From contig NZ_NUOT01000046.1 in NCBI RefSeq assembly GCF_002584535.1, positions 62,001 to 126,000 on the forward strand: a DNA stretch of 64,000 nucleotides, given 5' to 3'. Shown one piece after another: positions 58,966-64,000 of this stretch. Source of the stretch: Bacillus cereus (GTDB lineage: Bacteria; Bacillota; Bacilli; Bacillales; Bacillaceae_G). Position 1 is the first letter of the stretch. Each line of letters starts with the position of its first letter. The notes beneath the pieces are model-generated. The model ran no database searches. It saw nothing but the letters and a program-made list of their open reading frames with translations, and was not told where the DNA came from. Made by a program: the position numbers and the translations under genes.

Positions 58966-60747
58966 TTGAAGGACATGTTTTTAACGCATTTTATAATTGG
59001 TTTATTGGTGTCTTCATTTTCCATTACTGTTATTCTACTTATAAGAAAATGGTTCGGCAGACAACTGACAGAAAAATGGCATTATCATTTATGGATGTTT
59101 CTTTTTATCGCTTTAGCACTTCCATTCATACCTACTCATTTATATAATTTTAGTTTTCTCTTTAGCGATGGGGATACATATCAGACTAATGTGCTCAGTA
59201 CTGATATGGGGATAAATGGAACTAATATGATACAGGGATTAAATCTAATACAAGACTTTTCTGTATCTGTCAATCGGCCAGATCTATCCTTACTTAATGT
59301 GGGAGTAATGGGAGTATGGATGTCAGGGGTGCTATTATTTACTTTTACCACGGTTCGTGGATGGATAAAACTTAGAAGGATAAAGAATTATTCTTCTACG
59401 TTTTCTAATCAAGAAGTTCTCGTGCTTTTCGAAGAATGCAAGAAAAGACTACAGATTAAAAAATCAATAAAAATTGTTATTTCCAAAAGAGTCCAATCTC
59501 CAATGATATTCGGACTTTTTCAAACATATATCGTCTTACCTTCTCAGCATGAAAACTGGCTCAGCTTAAAACATTACGAGTACATCTTTCTTCATGAACT
59601 GAATCACTATAAAAACAAGGATCTGCTGACAAATTACGTGATATTGTTCTATCAAATCATTTATTGGTTTAATCCCCTTGTCTGGCTTGCTTTTAGAGAA
59701 ATGAGATTAGATCGGGAAATCGTATGTGATACATCTGTTTTACATTTGCTAGATGATAATTCATTTAGTGAGTATGGACATACAATCATTAATTTTGTGG
59801 ATCTTTCAAAACGATCAAGTAAGCTACCATTAGTAACACAAATAAACGGTTCGAAGAGTCAAATCAAAAAACGAATTGAACAAATTGCTACCTATAAGCC
59901 TGGCGCAAAGAAATCAATAAGAAAAAGCGTCTTTATTTATGTATTGGCTAGTATCATTTTGACAGTCCAATTACCTGTCATTTCCGTATTTGCGACGGAG
60001 AACGACCGATACTATTTTAATAATGACGGAACAGTTTATGAGGATTTACATCAATTCTTTAAAGGGTATGAAGGAAGTTTTGTTTTATATGATCAGAGTG
60101 CAAAACAATATCGCATTTATAATGAAGAGAAAAGTACGTTGCGGGTATCACCTGATTCCACATACAAAATCTATAGTGCCTTATTTGCACTAGAATCAAA
60201 TGTGATATCATCAGAAGAATCCACTATTCCATGGAATGGGATAGTGCAATCCTATGACGCTTGGAATATGGATCAAGATGTCTCATCTGCTTTAAAAAAA
60301 TCTGTAAACTGGTATTTCCAAGAACTAGATCGTAGAACAGGGTTTGAAACAATCCAAGCCAATCTACAAGATATACACTATGGAAACTCAAATGTATCTG
60401 GGGGATTAGGTGAATTTTGGCACGAATCCTCATTAAAAATTTCCCCAGTTGAGCAAGTGCAACTGTTGCAGGCTTTTTATAACAATCAATTAGGATATAA
60501 GGAAACTCATATCCAAGCTTTAAAGGAAGCACTGCTCTTAGAAAAGAATGAAGAAGCTCGCCTATCAGGAAAAACAGGTACAGGAACAGTGAATGGAAAA
60601 AACATCAATGGTTGGTTTATCGGATATGTTGAGACGAAGAACAATACTTATTTCTTCGCTACCAATATACAAAATGAAGATGATGCATCTGGAAGCAAGG
60701 CTGTAGAAATTACTTTATCAATTTTAAAAGATTTAGGAATCTATTAA
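58966..60747 (+). CDS. blaR1: BlaR1/MecR1-type beta-lactam sensor protease
   Basis: The protein has about 593 residues, with four N-terminal membrane helices and the cytosolic M56 zinc site HELNHYKNKD (HExxH) near residue 212. A further helix (IYVLASIILTVQLPVISVFA) leads to an outer penicillin-binding sensor domain with S-x-x-K in SPDSTYKIYSALF, Y-G-N in IHYGNSNVSGG and K-T-G in LSGKTGTGTV. All signature residues are intact. Acylation of the sensor activates the protease and relieves BlaI repression. TTG 58966 follows GAGAG by 6 nt; TTG 58960 and GTG 58963 are alternatives. Confidence 0.95.
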   Translation: MKDMFLTHFIIGLLVSSFSITVILLIRKWFGRQLTEKWHYHLWMFLFIALALPFIPTHLYNFSFLFSDGDTYQTNVLSTDMGINGTNMIQGLNLIQDFSVSVNRPDLSLLNVGVMGVWMSGVLLFTFTTVRGWIKLRRIKNYSSTFSNQEVLVLFEECKKRLQIKKSIKIVISKRVQSPMIFGLFQTYIVLPSQHENWLSLKHYEYIFLHELNHYKNKDLLTNYVILFYQIIYWFNPLVWLAFREMRLDREIVCDTSVLHLLDDNSFSEYGHTIINFVDLSKRSSKLPLVTQINGSKSQIKKRIEQIATYKPGAKKSIRKSVFIYVLASIILTVQLPVISVFATENDRYYFNNDGTVYEDLHQFFKGYEGSFVLYDQSAKQYRIYNEEKSTLRVSPDSTYKIYSALFALESNVISSEESTIPWNGIVQSYDAWNMDQDVSSALKKSVNWYFQELDRRTGFETIQANLQDIHYGNSNVSGGLGEFWHESSLKISPVEQVQLLQAFYNNQLGYKETHIQALKEALLLEKNEEARLSGKTGTGTVNGKNINGWFIGYVETKNNTYFFATNIQNEDDASGSKAVEITLSILKDLGIY

Positions 60748-60767
60748 AGAAAATGGAGGAGATAAAT

Positions 60768-61151
60768 ATGGAGAAAAATATTCCTAGTATATCAGAATCA
60801 GAGTGGGAAATCATGAACGTGCTTTGGGATGAAGCTCCTCAAACAGCAAATGACATTATACTCTCCTTACAGGAGCGTACTGATTGGAAGCCGACAACTA
60901 TACGTACTCTTCTCGATCGGTTGGTTCAAAAAGATGTAGTAGGTGTCAATAAAGATCTAAGAGTTTACACCTTTTACCCGCTTTATATACAGGAAGAGTG
61001 CCAGCGTGCCGAAGCCGAATCATTTATTAAGCGTATCTATGGAGGTACTTTAAAATCCATGCTTGCCCAATTCATTCAGGAAGATACCCTATCTGATGAT
61101 GATATTAACGAACTACGCCTTATTTTAGATAAGAAACCTAAAAAGCAATAA
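60768..61151 (+). CDS. blaI: BlaI/MecI-type repressor
   Basis: The 127 aa winged-helix protein reads MEKNIPSISESEWEIMNVLW, then QTANDIILSLQERTDWKPTT, IRTLLDRLVQKDVVGVNKDL and YIQEECQRAEAESFIKRIYG, a match to BlaI with its Asn/Phe-region cleavage site. ATG 60768 has GGAGGAG about 6 nt upstream; a longer frame from 60753 overlaps that site. It starts 20 nt after blaR1 and shares its transcript. Confidence 0.93.
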   Translation: MEKNIPSISESEWEIMNVLWDEAPQTANDIILSLQERTDWKPTTIRTLLDRLVQKDVVGVNKDLRVYTFYPLYIQEECQRAEAESFIKRIYGGTLKSMLAQFIQEDTLSDDDINELRLILDKKPKKQ

Positions 61152-61154
61152 TAT

Positions 61155-61192
61155 AAAAAAAGCGATTTGGAATTTTTCCAAATCGCTTTTTT
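61155..61192 (+). terminator. Terminator of the blaR1-blaI operon
   Basis: AAAAAAGCGATTTGG pairs with CCAAATCGCTTTTTT around a short loop, 4 nt after the blaI stop. Confidence 0.85.
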
Positions 61193-61417
61193 CGGTCGAA
61201 CTCTAAATAGCGGAGACATATTACTTATATAATTTTATCAATCTTTTTTGTAAAGCAATGCTAAGCTTTCATTCTCATGTTTCATGTAAGTATTGATTTA
61301 CGTGAAAAATAAGAACCAACATAAAATAATCATATAACTACCTTAATTAGATATGATGTGTTTTATTCTATAGACGATTTGTTGGCTGACAACTTATCCA
61401 ACAACATTTTACATATG

Positions 61418-61456
61418 TCGGACAATCCAGATGGCTTAATGCCATCCCTTGTCCGA
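61418..61456. repeat. Inverted repeat downstream of the tandem hydrolase
   Basis: TCGGACAA (61418-61425) and TTGTCCGA (61449-61456) are outer arms; GATGGC and GCCATC form an inner stem. No T run follows on either strand. The rest of 61193-61543 holds no gene. Confidence 0.5.
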
Positions 61457-61543
61457 AACCAATTCAGCCCCCACCTACTCACTGGTTACGTCCTTCACGT
61501 TCCTTGAGGAAGAAGCCTCCTTGGCTCAATATCAGCTTTAAAC

Positions 61544-63706
61544 TTAACGGCTAAACTCCTTATTGAAAATTTTATTCCGACCCTCGATGACTTCCGGACC
61601 TACTGCGTTGATCGCAGTTACAAAAATATGCTCTCCTCCTAGAGGTCCACCGACTCTCGTTTCAAATCCGAAAGTGCCGCCGGCATGCCCCCAATATGAT
61701 TGTCCGTCCGGTGTTTTTTCTTCATAAATCCCTAGTCCGACTTTACCAATCGGTGAATCTACCGTTGTGAGCATCTGGTCCATCATCTCTTGATTTAAAA
61801 GCTTTCCTCCCAAAAGCGCACTGAAGAAAGTAATCAAATCTTTAACTGTTGAAACCATATTTCCTGCTGCGTTTGCCCATGATTGATTCATTTCTGTCAA
61901 ATCATACAAATGACCCGATTTGTCCATATTATATCCTGTAGCATGCTCTCCTGGAATGTGAGGATTTACTTCCATTACGAATGTCTCTTTTAGCCCAAGT
62001 GGCTCGATAAACCGTTTCCTAATTTGCTCTGCATACGTATCTCCTGTTACCTTTTGAATAATTTGGCCAGCAAGAACCGTATTCGTGTTCGAATAGTCCC
62101 ACCCCTCTCCTGATACAAATACAGGCGGCTTTGCAAGTGCTAAGCCGATAAGTTCATCCGTAGTATAGTAACGAAATGGATTTTGAGGCAAAGTAATATC
62201 TCGCATATCTCTATCTGTATAGGATGCAATCCCACTTGTATGGTTCAATAACTGACGAATTGTAATATTATTGCCGTCATATCCATTACCCTGTACAACT
62301 CCTGGTAACCATTTTTCGACCGAATCATCAAGATTCAATTGTTCTTCCTCGGCCAACTGCAATATAACGGAAGCAGTGAACGTTTTCGTTATACTCCCGA
62401 TACGGAATGAAAAGTTTGGCTCTACCGGGCGCGGTACCTCATAACTCGCTGTCCCTGTAGCGTAAGACCAACGCTTTCCGTCCTTTAATCCACCTGCTAT
62501 GACACTTGGAATTTTTTTATTAGTTACCACCTGATCCATTACGTACTTGACTTCTTCTCGATGTTTACTTTTCTTTTCCTTGTCCGTGAGTTCCTTTTTT
62601 GATTTTGCTGCAAATTCTGAGGCTAGAATATTGTTGATATGTTTTTCTGCTCCTAGTACATTGATATTTATCGAGATGACATGTTGACCATCTTCCGTTC
62701 CTCCTGCAAAGTTAGTAAATCCGGGAATACCACCGCCATGCCCCCATACTTCGGTACCGTCCGGCAATTTTGTTGTGTGTATGCCAAGACCATACTTTCC
62801 TAACGGAGAATCAACTGTACTAGTCATCATTTCCTTCTGCATCTCCGGTGTCAACAACTTTCCACCTAATAAGGCACGGAAAAACGTCGTCAAGTCTTCT
62901 CCTGTCGAAATCATTTCACCGCCAGCGTTAGCAAACGATGGGTTAAGCACAGTAATGTCTACTAATTTATCTCCCGTATTCAAGTAGCCACGAGCATTTT
63001 TTTTCGGAATATCCATCGAGCTTCCAGGAAGGAACGTTTCTTTAAGTGCGAGTGGCTCAATAATTCGTTTCTTAATTTGTTCGGCATATGTCTTCCCAGT
63101 AACCTTCTGGATAATAAGCCCTACAATAACCGTATTTGTACTCGAGTATGCCCACCCCGTTACTGGCTTTAGCTCCAAAGCACGAGCGATTAACTGTTCT
63201 GGTGTATAATTTTCACTTGGATTTCCAAGTAATTTCGTCTTAAGCTCTGAAGTCAAGAAATCTGGAATTCCGCTTGTATGATTTAATAATTGACGAATTG
63301 TAATTTTGTTTCCATCATAGCCTTTACTCTTTATGAGCCCCGGCAACCATTTCTCTATCGTATCATCGAGACTTAGCTTCTTCTCTCCAGCAAGTTGTAA
63401 TGCAACTGTAGCAACAAATGTCTTCGTTGTACTTCCAATCCTGAAAGTAGAATCAGCGTCCACTTTATGATTTCTTTCGATGTTTGCTTCACCAGAAGCA
63501 TATGAACAGCCTGCGTCTCCTTTTTTCACGGTAACAATAACCCCTGGAATATTTTCAGTATTAGCAGCTTTATCAATAGCCTGTTGGATTGACGTCTTTT
63601 TATACACCGCGTGCACATTTCCATAAGTAGGTAATACTAGTGTCCCAGCCAGTATAGTCACTGTTAAGGTTAGTGCAGTTCCTTTTTTAATGATGAATGA
63701 TTTCAT
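61544..63706 (-). CDS. Secreted serine hydrolase with two tandem S12 domains (alkaline D-peptidase-like)
   Basis: The 720 aa protein has a signal peptide (KKGTALTLTVTILAGTLVLP) and two homologous beta-lactamase-fold domains joined by a Lys-rich linker at about 370-385. Each has S-x-x-K (RIGSTTKTFVATVALQL and RIGSITKTFTASVILQL), LLNHTSGI, and the end pattern H-x-G-G. In the second domain the Tyr motif is the normal YSN (WDYSNTNT); in the first it is YSS (WAYSSTNT). Single-domain relatives include the B. cereus alkaline D-peptidase. AGGAGAG precedes the ATG. The target is probably a D-amino-acid-containing peptide outside the cell. Confidence 0.85.
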   Translation of the reverse strand: MKSFIIKKGTALTLTVTILAGTLVLPTYGNVHAVYKKTSIQQAIDKAANTENIPGVIVTVKKGDAGCSYASGEANIERNHKVDADSTFRIGSTTKTFVATVALQLAGEKKLSLDDTIEKWLPGLIKSKGYDGNKITIRQLLNHTSGIPDFLTSELKTKLLGNPSENYTPEQLIARALELKPVTGWAYSSTNTVIVGLIIQKVTGKTYAEQIKKRIIEPLALKETFLPGSSMDIPKKNARGYLNTGDKLVDITVLNPSFANAGGEMISTGEDLTTFFRALLGGKLLTPEMQKEMMTSTVDSPLGKYGLGIHTTKLPDGTEVWGHGGGIPGFTNFAGGTEDGQHVISININVLGAEKHINNILASEFAAKSKKELTDKEKKSKHREEVKYVMDQVVTNKKIPSVIAGGLKDGKRWSYATGTASYEVPRPVEPNFSFRIGSITKTFTASVILQLAEEEQLNLDDSVEKWLPGVVQGNGYDGNNITIRQLLNHTSGIASYTDRDMRDITLPQNPFRYYTTDELIGLALAKPPVFVSGEGWDYSNTNTVLAGQIIQKVTGDTYAEQIRKRFIEPLGLKETFVMEVNPHIPGEHATGYNMDKSGHLYDLTEMNQSWANAAGNMVSTVKDLITFFSALLGGKLLNQEMMDQMLTTVDSPIGKVGLGIYEEKTPDGQSYWGHAGGTFGFETRVGGPLGGEHIFVTAINAVGPEVIEGRNKIFNKEFSR

Positions 63707-63745
63707 AACACATCTCTCCTATTATTTTAAAATTTTCTGTTACCT

Positions 63746-64000
63746 CACTCCCTTACCTCTCTCATCGTCGGTGTCGAATCACTGCGATCGTCAGTGCCAG
63801 ATTCACAGTTTGAGAGAATTGACTCACTTGTCGGCATTGCCCAGCACAGTCTGGATGATATCCGAAAGCACCTTCACCAGCTCTCTCATAATTCATTAAA
63901 CCATTCGTTAAGTGAATCGCTGAGACAATTAACAGAAGAGTTTATGAGATCGACAGGTACAACGGTTATATTCCGTGTGATTGGCAATGAGGCTCTCTCA
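63746..64000 (+). pseudogene. 5'-truncated sensor histidine kinase (HisKA_3 type), runs off window
   Basis: It reads HSLTSLIVGVESLRSSVPDS, QFERIDSLVGIAQHSLDDIR, KHLHQLSHNSLNHSLSESLR, QLTEEFMRSTGTTVIFRVIG and onward. This is the dimerisation helix of a NarL-type sensor kinase just after the His box (usually GHSLTSL...), followed by the start of the ATPase domain. The His box and the sensor part are missing, and a stop (TAA) lies upstream in frame. So the front has been replaced next to the tandem hydrolase gene. The end lies outside the window. Confidence 0.6.

Noticed and set aside
61193-61543. Terminator call for the hairpin at 61418
   Set aside because: There is no T run on either strand, so I keep it as a plain inverted repeat.

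Overview
The window is AT-rich Firmicute chromosome that looks like the Bacillus cereus group (B. cereus, B. thuringiensis, B. mycoides and relatives). The evidence is a BcI-like class A penicillinase, a fragment of the BcII zinc beta-lactamase, DUF4180, DUF1292, DUF2187, DUF4177 and YjcZ-type small proteins, remnants of IS231-type elements, and Tn4430-like 38-bp transposon ends. No rRNA, tRNA or CRISPR array was recognised.

Layout. 1-8.7 kb: CorC-type membrane protein, MerR regulator, EamA exporter with a leader peptide, then small hydrolases, a kinase-like protein and a GNAT. 8.8-13.4 kb: IS debris, an M23 peptidase, a VOC protein and decayed fragments. 13.4-20.4 kb: oxidoreductase/HxlR pair, dead BcII fragment, lipoprotein, a MerR-controlled C45 hydrolase-MazG operon, and a PadR-HAAS pair. 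20.5-24.4 kb: GyrI-like protein, serine hydrolase, DUF4180, FAD monooxygenase. 24.7-29.8 kb: a beta-glucoside locus (GH3, esterase, truncated GPH permease, cre-like site, AraC regulator broken by a stop). 30.0-33.7 kb: mocR-ddl-aminotransferase operon. 34.3-45.7 kb: accessory zone with two related toxin-like loci (one decayed), IS231-like MITEs, IS6 and Tn3 remnants, a condensation-fold protein and a broken Tet-like exporter with an attenuator leader. 45.7-49 kb: three metabolic genes separated by a shared 45-50 bp repeat, then a DUF3796-XRE pair. 49.7-52.4 kb: resolvase with a res-like region and a 1.3 kb cassette bounded by Tn3-type inverted repeats that carries an MccF-like peptidase. 52.5-57.4 kb: PBP-like serine hydrolase, then a divergent SgrR-type regulator and MFS exporter. 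57.7-61.2 kb: complete inducible penicillinase module (bla, BlaI operators, blaR1-blaI). 61.5-64.0 kb: a tandem-domain serine hydrolase beside a 5'-truncated histidine kinase.

How it fits together. Many genes deal with antibiotics or cell-wall peptides: the bla module, a BcII remnant, three further S12-type serine hydrolases, an MccF-like peptidase, a second-type ddl operon, two exporters behind translational-attenuation leaders, and drug-sensing regulators (MerR/GyrI, HxlR, PadR, SgrR). Decay is common: premature stops in araC and the Tet-like exporter, a frameshift in a toxin-locus gene, and many gene fragments. The accessory zone has been reworked by IS231-like elements, MITEs and Tn3-family ends.
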